Shown in pieces: positions 31,026-43,093 of a stretch of DNA of 64,000 nt; the stretch's first letter is position 1; every line of letters starts with the position of its first letter. The position numbers and the translations under genes are program-made. Origin of the DNA: Cyanophora paradoxa (lineage: Eukaryota; Glaucocystophyceae; Cyanophorales; Cyanophoraceae); the NCBI GenBank assembly GCA_004431415.1, contig QPMI01000496.1, forward strand, positions 1-64,000. Reading direction: 5' to 3'. The notes beneath the pieces are model-generated. The model was given only the letters and a program-made list of their open reading frames with translations, did no database searches and was not told the origin of the DNA.

Positions 31026-32500
31026 TCACTCCTGCACGACCGTGACGTTGCTGACTGCCGGAGCTCGAGCCCGAGACGCGAACTGCGCGAAGAGAAAACT
31101 CGGCGGCGGCGAGGATGGAATGAAAGAGCGGGGGGGCGGGTGCGCGTTCGCGCGCACGACGCCGGTGGAGAGGGGCCCCGCCGGGTCCCGCGCGACGCCG
31201 TGGGGGGCCCGCTCCCCCCGCTCCTGCTCCAGCACTTGGCTCATCATCAGACTCCTCTGCGCGCCCCGCGCCGTCAAGCCGCGTGTCGAGGCGCGGGGCG
31301 CGCGGGGGGGCGCGCGGGGGGGGTACCCTCTTGTCGACGAGCAGGGACGCCCCGCGCCGGGCGGGGAAGACCGAGGCCGCGACGGGGGCCGCGGCCGGGT
31401 CCGGCGGGCGCGCCCTGGCCTTGGCGCCCCCGACGCCGGCGCGTCGGCGGCGCCCGTCGGCCCCTCCGGCGCCCCCGCCCCCTCCGGCCCCGGGTCGCTG
31501 GCCCACGCCGCGGCGGCGCCGGCCCTCAGCGCCAGCCCTTCGCCCACCTCCCGCCGCTTCTCGCGCCTCTCCGCTCGCTCCTCCCCCCGCGGGCTCTTCT
31601 GCGGGGCGAGCCGGGTCAGCACAGCCGGGCCGCTGTGCGGGGCACAGTGATCTAGATTCAGATCTGCATCATATAATTGCGGGCGCGCACTTTGGGGCGG
31701 GGGCCGATGTCCGCGGGCGGAGCGTCGAAGGAAACGGATCCCTGCGACGGGGCGGGCGAGCAGGTCAGAAAGGGCACCCGGGGGGAGCCGAACCCGCTGC
31801 CGCATGCCTTCCGGGGGCCGAAGGTGAGCTTCGGCGGCTTTGGACGAACGCCATCCTGGAAAACCAGTGAGGAAGAAGAAGAAAACGAGGGTGGTGGATG
31901 AAGGGCGGGAGGGGGGCACGGACCTGGGGGCCGGGCGGCGCGCCGTTGGCAGCGGGGGTACCGGTGCCTTTGAGCGCCGATTTGAGGGGCCGAGAGCCGG
32001 AGGAGAGATTCGATCGCGGGGTCTCGTCGAGGATTCGGGGGGAGGGCTCGACGGAGCCGGGGCCGGGGGACGCGGAGGGGGGGCCGGAGCGGAGGGGGGG
32101 CAGGCGGGGAGGGGCGCCGACGGGGGGCAGAGCGGCGAGGGCGGCCTGCCAGCGGCGCTCGGAGGGGAGAAGCTGCATCAAGTTCCGCAGCAGTCCGGGG
32201 GCCTGCAAGCGGTTCCGCTCGGATTCGAGCCGGGGAAACCGCGCGGGGCGGGTCCTGTGTCACCTGGATGGGTGCGGGCACGGGCGCGGGCCCCGGCTTC
32301 TGGCGGGGCGGGGACGCTCGCGGGCTCGCCTGGCGGGCGGGGGCGGATCTCAGGTCAGATCTGAGCGGAGCGGCTCGAGGGTGCGGGAGGGGGGCGGGGG
32401 TACCGGCTGCTTGCCGAGGTCGCTGACGCTGCTGTTGGAGAGCCCGGGACCCGTGAAGATGCTGCTCACGACCTGCGGGGGGTACAGGGGCGGGGCGCGT
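31026..32500 (-). CDS. Minus-strand exons of unknown product (ATPase C-terminal extension or separate gene)
   Basis: Exon-like minus-strand blocks have splice-type borders. 32483-32425 reads SSIFTGPGLSNSSVSDLGKQP and then GTACCCC. About 32240-32130 holds a helical LLRNLMQLLPSERRWQAAL. About 32060-31960 holds RILDETPRSNLSSGSRPLK. 31850-31770 begins after CAG and reads GVRPKPPKLTFGPRKACG. A terminal block follows CGCGCAG at about 31085 and ends with a stop at 31026. Ser/Pro-rich and basic, no known domain. They may extend the P5B ATPase C-terminus or be a separate small gene; I cannot decide without transcripts. Confidence 0.4.
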
Positions 32501-33119
32501 CGGGCCGGCCGCTGGCGGGCGCGGCGGGCGGGGCCTGACGAGGGGGCCGCTCCAGCGATGCCGCGGCGCCAGGTCCTCCGCCCCCCCTGGCCCCGCCCCG
32601 CGCGGTCCGTGAGGGGATGGGAGCGCTGGCGGGGGCGCGGCGGGGCGGGCGGGGCGGGCCCGACCTTGGCGTCCCGGCCCCTCGCCCGTCCCGCGCCTGG
32701 CGCCGCCGCCGCCGCCGAGGCCGCCGCCCAGCCCGCCGTCTGCGAGCCCCGCGGGGCGATCGGTCAGCCGGCCGCCGGCTCGAGCCGACCGCTGAGCCGA
32801 CCGCGCGCGTCCGACAAGGCAAGGTCTGGAGGGCGTCTGGCGGCCCCGCACCTTGAAGCGGGCGAGGGCGGAGGCGGGCGAGTCGCCGGCCCCGCCCCGG
32901 GCACCGCGGCCGCGCCGCCGGCGGCCCCAGCGGACGAGGGCGCGCAGGGCGCGCGAGGAGCGCCGGCCCGCCTCCTGCGGGGCGGCGCGTGAACGGATGG
33001 AGGAATGGAGGGCAGAGGACAGGGAGGGGACGACTCTCGATTCACATCGCTCTGGACTCGCAACATTCGCGCCTTTCCAACTCCCCCCGCCCCTCGCGTG
33101 TACCCCCCTCTGCTTCATT

Positions 33120-36100
33120 CCCCCCCCCCGAACCTGGAGCGGGGGGCAGACGAAGGCGACGACGAAGCGCTCGTAGAGGATGCACAGCGCGATCGCCACC
33201 CCACTGCGAGCGAAGCGGGGGGTACGGTTGGGCGAGCGAAGCGGGGGGTACGGGGGGAGTCGGCGCTCGTGCGGCAGCGCTGGCCGCGCCATTGTTCGTC
33301 TTCCCCAACGCGAGCGCAGGGGGCGGGGCGGGACTAGCTCAGCGCACCTCCCGACACCGATCGTGATCACGAACTCCCACGGGATCTGATGCCGGGCTCG
33401 AAAAAGGGGGGCGGGTGGCGAGGAGAAGGGCGGGGCCGCGGGCGGCGCTGGGCGGACCGGGACGAGGTCGAAGGTCCAGCGCACGTTCGCTGCGCGCGCG
33501 CCCGGCCCCGCGTCCGTCAGGCGCGCCCCACGGCCGACGCGGAGACGGGGGCGGAGAGAGATCTAGGGCGTTCCCGCCCGGGGCGGGGGCGGGGGCGGGG
33601 CGGGGCCTCCGGGGCGGACCGACGTTCTGGGGGACGGCGAGGAGGAAGAAGAGGCCAATGGCGAGGGCCCCGAAGGTCATCGCCAGGTACGCCCGGTTCC
33701 TAACGTGGCGTCAGGTCAGAGGGTTTAGTCGGGGGCCGGCGGGTGCGGGTCGGGTGGGGTCGGGTGCCTGTAGGCGCTCTCGCGGAAGGCGAGGTTCTGG
33801 CGGTTGAAGGAGAGGGCCCAGGCCACCCTGCGCGACGCGGCCCGGCCCGGCCCGCTCGAGCGGAGAAGAGGAGAAGCGGGCGGGGCGGGGGCGGGGCGGG
33901 GTGGGGCGCGCCCGACGTTGATGATGTTGGCCATCGTCCAGCTCGTCGTCTGCGGCGCGCGTCGCATCGCACCCGTCCGAGACCTCTAGAACCGCCCCAA
34001 GCCGCTTTGCGGGGCGCACGTTCTCGATGCAGGAGACCGTGTCCTCCAGCGCGACCGACGAGCACGCTGCGCCGCGAAGACGTGAGCCGGCGGCGCCCGC
34101 CCGCCCCTCCGTCGCAGCCTCTGGCCTAGTGCTAGCGGACGGCGCGGGCGGCGCGGCGCACCGTCGAAGTTGGAGCGATTCGGGGGGCAGTACCAGTCCG
34201 CCGACTGCGCGCGCGTTCAGCAACGGAGCCTCGGAGCGGCGCCTCGAGGAGCGGGCGGGGCGGGGGCGGGCTTGGGCGCGGGCGTAGAGGAAGGCCTCGA
34301 GGCCGAGGGCGATCGCCAGGTGGCCCGCCCCGCTCACCACGATCTGCCCGGGAGGCGCGGGCGTCGTCCCGAAGCGAGGATGAGGGCCAGGGCGAAGGGG
34401 GCGGGGGCGGACGGCGAGCATGGAGAAGGTGGGGGACTTGGGGGCGAGGGCCGCGCCGCCCCGCCGCGGCCGCTGCATGCACATCGCCAGCGCGATCGGC
34501 ATCTGAGGGCAGGGTTCAGAGGGGCGCCGGTGGGCCGGGGGGCGGGGGGCGGGGGGGCGGCGGGCCATGATGCCGGCGGCGCGGAAGCAGTACTGCTCCG
34601 AGCTGAAGTCGAACCCGCCGAGCTGCAGCAGCCGCACGTTCTGCGCGATCTGCCGCCCCGCCCCCGCCCGCTCGCGAGGCCCGCCCAGGGCAGGGCTCGG
34701 CGGGGCGGGGCGGGGCGGGAGGACCTGGAGGATGGAGGAGAACATGAGGAACTGCGATCCACTCGGATCAGCTTGCGATCCGTCCGAGGCGGGCGGGGCG
34801 GGTGCGGACGGTGAGGATCTCGTAGACGGTGCAGAGGCAGCAGCGCGCCTCGGCGAGCAGCGCCAGGCACGTCGCCGTCGTCGGCCGCTTCGACACGTAC
34901 TCCGCCACCTGCCGAGGGGCTCGGGGCTCGGGGAGGATCTCCAGGGGCGGGGCGGGCGGGAGGAGCGGGCCACGCGGGTCTCCATGCAGGCGGAGCCGAA
35001 GGAGAGGCCCCCCGAGGACTCCTGCATGCCCCCCAGGTCGTTCACCCTGCGAACGGGGCTCAGGCGGGGCTCAGGCGGGCCGGAGCGAAGCTCAAAGGCG
35101 ACTGACCCGTCGCCGACGACCAACGCGGTGGCGCCGGCGCGCTCGAGGAAGCGCACGATGTCCGTCTTGTTCTCCGGCTTCGCCTGCGGCGCGGCGCGCG
35201 GGAGCCCCTCAGGCGTGCGAAAGAGGCGTCCCGGAGCGCGGGGCGCACGCGGGCGAAGATGACGGCGCGGCGCATGACCTGCCGCCCGCCTGAGCGCCGG
35301 GGGGGGGGGGGGGGGGGGCGGAAGGCGCGGGGGCGGGGGGGGGGGCGGGCGGGGGGGGCGGGGGGGGGGGGGCGGGGGGGGGGCGGGGGGGGGGCGAACG
35401 GCCTCGCGGACGTCCCTGTGCGGGTCCTTCTCCCCCTCCTGCCCCAAAAAGTGAGGGGAAGGGGGGGGCGAGGGACGGGAGGGGCGCCGGGGAGGGGGCG
35501 GGGGGCGGGCCTGCTCGTCGAAGCCGCCCACGCGGTCGATCGCCGCGAACAGCGCCTGCGGGAGGGGGTTCGGCGCGTGAGGGGGGTACGGGTGCGATAG
35601 GGGGGTATGGGGCCTCGCCTCGACGCCCTCGCCCGTGACGGCCCACGCCGTCTGGTCGGCCCCCGCGAGCCCGCCCCACGCCTCCTGCTCCTCCTCTTCC
35701 CCCTCCTCCTCGCCCCACCGGTCCCGCTCCAGCTCGAGCTGCCGTCGCACCCGCTCAGTAAAGGGGGCCGGGGGGTACAGGGGATGCGGGGGGGCACCTG
35801 GGCGGAGAGGAGGCGGCCCTCGTCGACGGCGTCGTAACAGAGGGGCTTGCCGTCTGCCGCCCGGCGGGGGGACGGGGCGGATCGGAGTCAGCGGAGCGGG
35901 CGAGCGCATCATAGGAGCCTCTCCGCTTCGCAACAGCTCAGCGATTCAGCGAGTCTCAGAGGCTTCTCGGAAGGGAGCTCCCGCGGGGGCGGGGCGGTGC
36001 GGGGCGGTGCGGGGCGGTGCGGGGCGCACCCTTGCCGTCGAGGACGAGGAGGCGGGCGCGGGGGTCGAGGAGGCCGCAGGCGCGGCACACGCTCGCCGCC

Positions 36101-39100
36101 GTCGCCAGCGTGTCCCCTGTGCCCCCGACCCGCCCCGCGCTCGCTCAGCGCCCGCCCTCAGGCGCGCCTTTCTCAAGGCGGCAGCGCACCGGTGAGGACA
36201 AGGACGCGGAACCTGGCGGCGCGGAGGCTCGCCACCACCTCCGGCGCCTCCCGCCGCACAGGGTTGCTCACTGGGGCGTGGGAGGGCGAGGGGGGGGGGG
36301 GGGGGGGGGGGGGGGCCGTCGGGCGGGCGGGTCCGAGGGAGGGAGGGGTACGGCGGCGCACGCAGGAGGAGGCCGTCGAACACCAGGCCCGACTCCGCCT
36401 CCGTCCTGGGGGGTACGCGTCTCGCAGAGGTCGCGGGGGGTACGGGGTATACGTCGGGCACCGCTCGAGGTCGCGGATCTCGGAGGCGCTCATGAAGTGC
36501 ATGACCTGGAGCACGGGGACGGGCGTGAGGGGGTACCGGGGTAGGCGACCGCCGACGTCGCCGGGGGGTACGGTGTGAGTGCACCTTGTGCGCGCAGGCG
36601 AGCATGGTCAAGCCCTTCTCGGCGTGTACCCGGAGCGCCTTCTCGAAGCTCCGGGGCACTGCGAGACGCCCGCTCGAAAAGGAGGGGAGGGGGGGGGCGA
36701 CGTGGCGGGGGTACCGGTGTGGGGCTGGCAGAGCTTCGCGATGGCGTTGGGGGAGCCCTTGCAGTAGAGGACGCACGTGTTCGAAACCTGCCGGGCCCGT
36801 TTAGCAATAGTGGCTCGCCGCCTCGTCTTAGCGCCAGGGGTACCAGGCCCTGGGCGACAACGGAGGAGCACATGCGGCGCAGGTCGAAGTCGAACCGCCG
36901 CACCACCGCCCACTGCCCGCGCCGTCATGGGGGTACCAGAGTGGAGGAGAAGGGAGGGGAGAACCTCCTCGTCGCTACCGGAGGGCCGCAGGGTGTCCGC
37001 GGGCGGCTTCGAGATCGCTGACGGGAGGGGCGGGAAGGGGTTGGTTCAGGGGAGAAAGTAGGGGGTACACGCGGACCGAGGATGCCGCGGCGCTCCCTGA
37101 GCTCCGGCTCCGGTTCGACGAGGGCCTACGGGGGGTCAGGGATGCCGGGGGGTACTGCATGGGGCGGGGATAAGCGTACCCATCCCGTGGCGCGGAACCC
37201 CTGCACGTCGATGGGGCGCCCGCTGCTCTCCGCGGTTCCCGCGCTCAGCGCTGCGGAGTACGGCGTTCGGCGCTGCAAGGTACGGTGTGCACGAATGCGA
37301 GGGGGGTACCGTGGCACAGGGCGAGGCAGCGCTCGAGCTCCGCCGTGCTCTCGTCGGCCCGCAGCCGCTGCGCGACCTCTCGGAGCCTGCCGGTGCGTGT
37401 TAGGGTCCGGAAGCCCTGCTTTCGAAGGGTGGCGGGGCGTACACTCCCGCCTGAGAGGCCTGTACCCCGTGGAATGCGACCTGCGGGGGGGGGGGTTCAC
37501 GTTGGAAGTCGGCCCGCCCAGGGAAGAAGTGGGGGTACGGGCTCGCCCGCTCGGAGGTGAGTACCCCCGTCTTGTCGAAGCAGACCGTGGTCGACTGGCC
37601 CGAGGTCAGGAGCCTGCGGGGTACGTGTTGACCTGGGGGTACTGCAAGGCGCGAAAGAGCGGTGGGGGGGTACCGGTTGGGGTCCAGGACCGTCACGCCG
37701 CAGGGCTTCAGGCGAACTGCGCGTAGCGCGGCATAAATTGACGAAGGGGTGCAGGGATGTGGATGAGAGGGGGGCAGGCGAACCGCCTCCCATGACGAGG
37801 GCGAAGGATACGATAAATAGGAGCGAGGCGGGTACGGAGAGGGTCACGAAGTCTGCCCGGAGGGGGTACGTGAGCGGCGTCGGGGGTGCAAGGGTCGCGA
37901 CGGGGTATGCCCACCGACGGCGCCGACGAAGAATTCTCGGACAGTGAGGTGCTGCGGGGAAGAGGAGGGGGAGAGTGGACCTCAGACGAGCCCGGGTCGG
38001 GAAATGGGATGGGAGGGGTACGCGCACGTCCTTCTCTTGGTCCACGAGAAGCGCCGCCGCGAGGGCGAACGCCACGAGGCTGATACTGTACCCCGGGCGT
38101 CGGGACGGGGGTACAGGGCTTCGAGGTCTTCGCTCTGGGGGGGTACGCACACGAGCTGGATATAGAAGTAGTATCGCAGGCGCCATGTGACGGCGTACTG
38201 GTCCTCCCGCGCGTATAGGACCTGCCCGGATTCGAACCGGGGGGAGGAAGGTTCGCATACGGGGGCGTCGGGGAGGGGTACCTCGTGAAAGAAGGGCCCC
38301 CGCTGGGTCGCATAGCTGTGCGGGGAGGAGGGAGTGAGGTCGGGTAGGGCGAGCCGCAGCACGACGAGGATGGACGACGCACCCGGTGCGGAGGACGACG
38401 CAGAGGAGCTGCGGGTGCGTGCGATGAGCGGGGCGGAGGGGAGGCGAGGAGGGTCCAGCGATGGATATCGGACCGGCTCGCGGCTCAGGACCTGGCGGGC
38501 GGGTGAGGAAGGAACGAGGCGGGGGCGGGGGCGGGGGAGCGAGGAGCGCGAGGGGGCTGGCTCGCCTGGAGAAGGGTGGTCCCGCAGAAGAGGACGCTCT
38601 CCTCGTTCCTGGCCGCCGATCGGGTCGGGCCGGCCGCCTTCAAGCACGCGCAATCAGGCGCGGGGGCACAGACCTGGCGGGGTCGACGTTGGCGCCCCCG
38701 CCGGCGCCGGCGGCGGGGGGGTGCGCCCCCCACAGGAGCCCCTGCTTCGTCGTCGGCAGCGGCTGCCCTGCGCCCGCCCCCGCCGAGCGTAAAAGGGAGG
38801 CGGCTGCGCCGCTCTCGGCCGGAGAGGGCGGAGCACCGCGGAGGGAGGACTCGTCGACGATGCACTCGCCGCGCAGGAGCAGCAGGTCGGCGGGGAGCGC
38901 CAGCGGCAGCGGCGTCGCCCGGTTCACCTGAGGCCCCTTCGCTCGCCGGGCGGGGCGGGGGAGCGGGGCCCCCGGGGGAACGTTCACTCACCTCCTCGTC
39001 CGCGTTCGCCCGCAGGAGGCCGCCCCGCCGCCCGCCCGCCGCCGCCACCGGCCGCACCTGAGGGGGCGATGAGGTGGGAGGAGGGGATGGGGAGGGGGGT

Positions 39101-40066
39101 ACTAGCGCACCACGACCGCGTCGCCGGGTACGAGGTCCTCCGAGCGGATGAACCGCTCGCCCCCCGGCTGGAGCGTGGGAGGAGTTGGCGGGGGGTACGG
39201 GAAGAAGTGGGGGGCGAGGGAAGGGGGGTACACGCACCTCCTTCTCGGGTTTCAGCCCCGGCCTCCTCCGCACGACCACCTTTGTTGCAACCTGGGGGTC
39301 CGCAATTCAAGAAGGGCACCCCCTCCCAACGCGAGGGGAGGGGGGTACGTGCCTGGGCGAGCTTCTGGTCGAGGCGGCGAGAGGAGCGCCAACGAAGGAG
39401 CGCCGTCCAAAAGATCGTCACGACGGCCATAATCAGGACCAGGCTCTGGGGGGGTACGCCGTTCGGGCGGCGGAGGATGGTGATGCAGAGGGTGGGGGGG
39501 GTACGCTCGCACTCCGAAGAGGAACATTCCCTGGTAGAACCAGACGGCTACCGCGAAGAACTGGAATAGAAAGTACGGGTGGCTCGACTGCGGCGAAAAT
39601 CAGCATGGAAGGTACGATTTCGAGGGGACCCCGGGTCAGGGGTACGGCTGCACCTCGTAAAGGAAGCGGAGGGGTAGAGGGGTGAAGCTCGGCCGGAGTT
39701 CGTTTGGGCCGAAAAGGCAGGCTCGGCGCCGGACCTCGTCGGGTTCGAGCCCGCGCCCGTACCGCACCTCGACCCTCGCCGCGGACATTTCCAGCAGCAT
39801 CCTGTACCCCCGGTCAGCCGTGTTGGTAAGGGAATGGGTGAAAAGAGAGGCCGCGAGGGGTGCGGCGCACTGGACACGCGCGAAGGACCCGTCGGGGCAC
39901 TGGATGTAGCGGCGGCTGCGGCGAAAACGTCAGCCGGGGGTACGAGAAAGCGAGGAGCTGAGGAGGGACCTCATGAAGTCGAAGTAAACGATTTTGGTAT
40001 CCTCCGGCTCAAGCTCGGGCTGGGGGGACGCGCGGCCCCCCTCGGCATCGCCGTCCGCCTCCGTGC

Positions 40067-40104
<38 letters not shown>

Positions 40105-40689
40105 GCCGGAGGATCCGCCTCGGCGCCCCCCCGGACGGAGCCGCCGGGCGTGCCGCCTGGGGAGAGGCCGGCCACCAAAGACGCGTTCGCTCGCCGCGGG
40201 GGGAAGCGGCGGCTCCGGACGCGGACGATGTGCCAGGCCGGCCGCCCCGGCTCCTGCCCGCACAGTCAGATTCGATCCGATTCAAGAGCGGAGCCACAGC
40301 GCGGGCGGAGCGCGCGGCCCGCCGGCGCGCACCCTCAGGATGATGGCGCTCGGCTGCTCGCGGCGGGCGCAGAGGCGGTGGGTGCAGTCGGCGAGGAGCC
40401 AGCGCCAGCGCGGGTGCGCGAGGACCGCCGGGAGGGCGCCCAGCGTGAGGAGCGAGGCCAAGAGGAAGAGGGCCAGCCGCGCCGGCGACACGACGAGCGC
40501 CCTCAGGTCCCGAAGCTCCGCCCGCGAGCCATCCACGGGCTCCTGAGCGCGGGCGCGTGGGCGCCCGCTCGTGGCGTGGCGCGGGGAGGATGGCAGCACC
40601 TCCTCAGCTCCAGGCTGCCCCCAAGAGATCGATTTCGCGCTCAGCGACGGCGCCGGCGGGCGCGGGGGCTCGCTCGACGTCTCGCCCAT
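33120..40689 (-). CDS. P5B-type (ATP13A2-like) P-type ATPase, multi-exon
   Basis: An ATP-driven membrane transporter of the P5B family (known members move polyamines in endolysosomes), read leftward from ATG 40689. The order of motifs is complete: N-terminal hydrophobic hairpin (about 40480), CLFGPNEL (39710), the TM region HPYFLFQFFAVAVWFYQ (39575), LVPGDAV (39130), CIVDESSL (38860), VLFCGTTLLQ (38600), FVTLSVPA (37850), the phosphorylated Asp in CFDKTGVLTS (37570), CHALSAG...GRPIDVQGFRATGW (37250-37180), YCKGSPNAIAKLC (36760), TGDTLATAASVCRACG (36100), then GDG and NDLGG (35120-35035) and about six C-terminal hydrophobic segments to 33120. Introns are short and often start GTACCCC. No TGE is encoded after CIVDESSL. 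The C-terminal limit is uncertain. Confidence 0.85.
35299..35397. repeat. Poly-G intronic tract (and 36290-36315)
   Basis: A run of 20 G (35299-35318) is followed by about 80 bases that are nearly all G. A second run of 26 G lies at 36290-36315. Both fall between coding blocks of the ATPase, hence in introns that are C-rich on the sense strand. Such runs can form G-quadruplexes and are prone to length error. Confidence 0.7.
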
Positions 40690-41106
40690 CCCCCTCGACT
40701 ACCGCTGATGTAAACCGCCGCCGGTCATCTAGCTATGATCTTTTGAGCCTGCTGCGCGCGTCCTGAGCCAAGCGCGGTTCTCACGGTCCGAACCGGTAGC
40801 CGGAGCGCAGAGGCCAACTTGTGGTGGTGCCCCTGCCTGACGCAGCGCTGCGCAACCTCAGAGCAGCGCTATCTAGAGGGGTCTTCGCGGCTTTCGGGCG
40901 GCGAATCGGTCCGGCTGCTGGGGTACGTGAACGAGCCGCCCAAAGTCGGCTGCGACGTCTCTGCGGGCTTCGACGCTCAGTGACCTCGCTCTATAGCTGC
41001 GGGCGACGCTCTCCAGCAGCCCTAGCCGGGCAGCGCCCGAGCGGAGCGCAACACAAGCCCCGAGGCGAGCTCGAGCGCCGTCGCGCGGCGCGCGCAAGCA
41101 GCAGCG
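40690..41106. promoter_or_regulatory. Divergent promoter region, P5B ATPase / FEX
   Basis: 417 bp separate the two start codons, which point away from each other. Sequence is moderately GC-rich with no TATA box I would defend. Promoters and 5' UTRs of both genes should lie here. Confidence 0.5.
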
Positions 41107-43093
41107 ATGAAGAGCGGACGGCCTCCCGATCCGACCCCGCGGCCGGCGTCACTACCCGTGTGCGTGCCGCTCCTCGTCATCGCAGGTTCGCGCCTTTGGG
41201 CCGCACTCGGGCGCGCCGCAGCCCACCGCTCGCCGTACAGCCCAAGTGGGAACGCTGGCCCGCATCTTTCTCGGCGAGGCGCTCGTCAGGATGGGCGTAA
41301 GCCTCGCCGCGACGAGCGCCGTGCACAGCGCGCTCCTCGCCAACATCGCCGGCTGCGCGATCTTCGGGATGAGGTGCGCGACGCGCATGAACGCGTTTCC
41401 ATTAGCCCTCCGTCAAGGCGCAGCGCTAGATCGAGCGGATCCTGCGCGCACTCACTCGGGTCGATTGAATTTGATCCGCGCGCGGGCGCAGCCAGTCGTT
41501 CGCCGGGTGGAGCGCGCTCTGGCTCGTCCTCCTGCGCTCCTGGTTCTGCGGCTCCCTCACTTCCTTCTCCAACTGGATCCAGGCGAGCCGCGCGCCCCGC
41601 CCGCGCTTCGCCCAGCCGCGCCCCGCCGCTCGCTTTCTGGCCGACGTGAGAGATTCCCTCTCATCGCCTAAAGCTGACCCCGGCCCGCCCCTCCGCAGGA
41701 CGCCAACCTCAAAATACTCCGCGGCGAGGCGCGTGCTGGCCCCCCCACCCTTCAGCGCCGCGCACTGTACCCCTGATTCTGAACACCCCCCCTTCAGGTC
41801 GGCCCCGCCTCCGTCACGCTCGCGATGGGATTCGCCGTGTGCTACGGCTCCCTCCTTGCCGGCGAGCAGCTCGGCCGCTGGCTGTACCCCCCCGCCGCCC
41901 GCCTCGCCTCCCGCGCCCCCGTCCGCCCGGGCTCCGGGCCCGCCCCCGCCCCCCCGCGGGATCCCGCCGCCCCTCCCGGCCCCTTCACGGTTGTTGTTCT
42001 GAAGCCACGTACCCCCGCCGCGCCCGCCCCCCTCCGCGATTCCTTCCCTCTCGTGCGCGATCCCCGTACCCCAATCCCGCGCCCTTCCCCTGCCTCCGAC
42101 CCGGCACCCTGCCCGCCCTGTACCCCGCAGATCCTCCTTTCCTGCGCCGCGGCCGCCGGCCTCTCTGCTCTGCTCCTCGCCCTCGCTTTCATCGATCCTC
42201 CCAGGCGCGCCCTTGAAACCCTGTACCCCCCTCGCTCGCTCCGAACGTTGATTGTACCCCCAGGCGCCGCCGCTGGCTCGCGGCGCTCTGCGGCCCCTTC
42301 GGCTGCGCGGCCCGCTACGAGCTTTCCCGCCGGAACAACCGTACCCCCACCTTCCCCGTGCGGCCCGGCCCCACCCTCCCTATCTAGCTCGCCACCCCTT
42401 TGATTGTCCGGTACCCCCGGGGGCAGCTTATGACCTTCGCGGCGAACGTGGCGGGATCGCTCATCGCGGCAGCGTGCTTCGTGGTGCTGGGCGAGGCGGG
42501 CGGCGACGCCGGCGGCCGCCCCCGCGACTTCGAGGACGTGCGCGGCCCGCCTCGGCCCCTCTTGGCTCGCTGGCTCGGCTCCTTTTATCTATCGCTGGCT
42601 CGCTGGCTCGGCTCCTTTTATATATCCATCTCCCTTGCCCCCCTCATCGTCCTCCTCTCCAGTGGCGGGGCGCGGCGCTGTGGATGGCGGTCATTCCCGA
42701 CGGCGTCTGCGGCTGCCTCTCTACCTTCTCCTCCTTCGTCGGCGAGATTAAGGTGCCCGCCGTCCCCCCCCCCCCCCCTCCCCCCCTCCCCCCCGCGCCC
42801 TCGGGGCCCCCACGGCTCCTCCCGCCCAAGCCGGCCCCCTAACGAAGGGCGGGGCGGGGGCGGCAGGCGCTGGAGGCGGGGGCGGCGTGGCGCTACGCGC
42901 TGGCCTCCGTCCTCGCCGCCCTCTTCGGCGTCTTCGCGGTGCGCCGCGCCCGGGGCGGGGGCGGACGAACCTTCGACGGGGCGGTGGAGCTGTCCTCGTT
43001 ATCGCTTTCGATCTGTGACCGCCGGGGCAGGTGTGCGGGGTCTACCTGCTCGCTGCGCACCGCTCCGTCGACTCCGTGCTGGGCCCCGCCTGA
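41107..43093 (+). CDS. FEX: FEX/CrcB-type fluoride export channel, two-domain, multi-exon
   Basis: A eukaryotic fluoride channel made of two CrcB-like halves. Half 1 shows GTLARIFLGEAL (41245-41285), LLANIAGCAIFG (41335-41370) and the filter motif FCGSLTSFSNW (41540-41575). Half 2 shows MGFAVCYGS (41825), FAANVAGSLIAAA (42435-42470), GCLSTFSSF (about 42710-42740) and a last membrane helix YALASVLAALFGVFA (42900-42945). The terminal exon ends VLGPA-stop at 43093. Start at 41107: first exon 41107-41157, then an intron that can end at 41185 (28 nt) or 41221 (64 nt), both in frame; exon 3 starts at 41492 and restores phase. Introns often start GTACCCC. It exports fluoride across the plasma membrane. 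Confidence 0.85.

Noticed and set aside
31658-33484. A 608-codon minus-strand ORF
   Set aside because: It is held open by extreme GC content. The coding blocks within it lie in different frames with splice-type borders, so it is not one continuous exon.
33711-35933. A 740-codon minus-strand ORF
   Set aside because: It runs through introns of the P5B ATPase, including the poly-G tract, in GC-rich DNA; only parts are true exons.
38200-38260. tRNA-like word GGATTCGAACC
   Set aside because: It falls in an ATPase coding block (FESGQVLYARED on the minus strand), and no cloverleaf can be formed around it.
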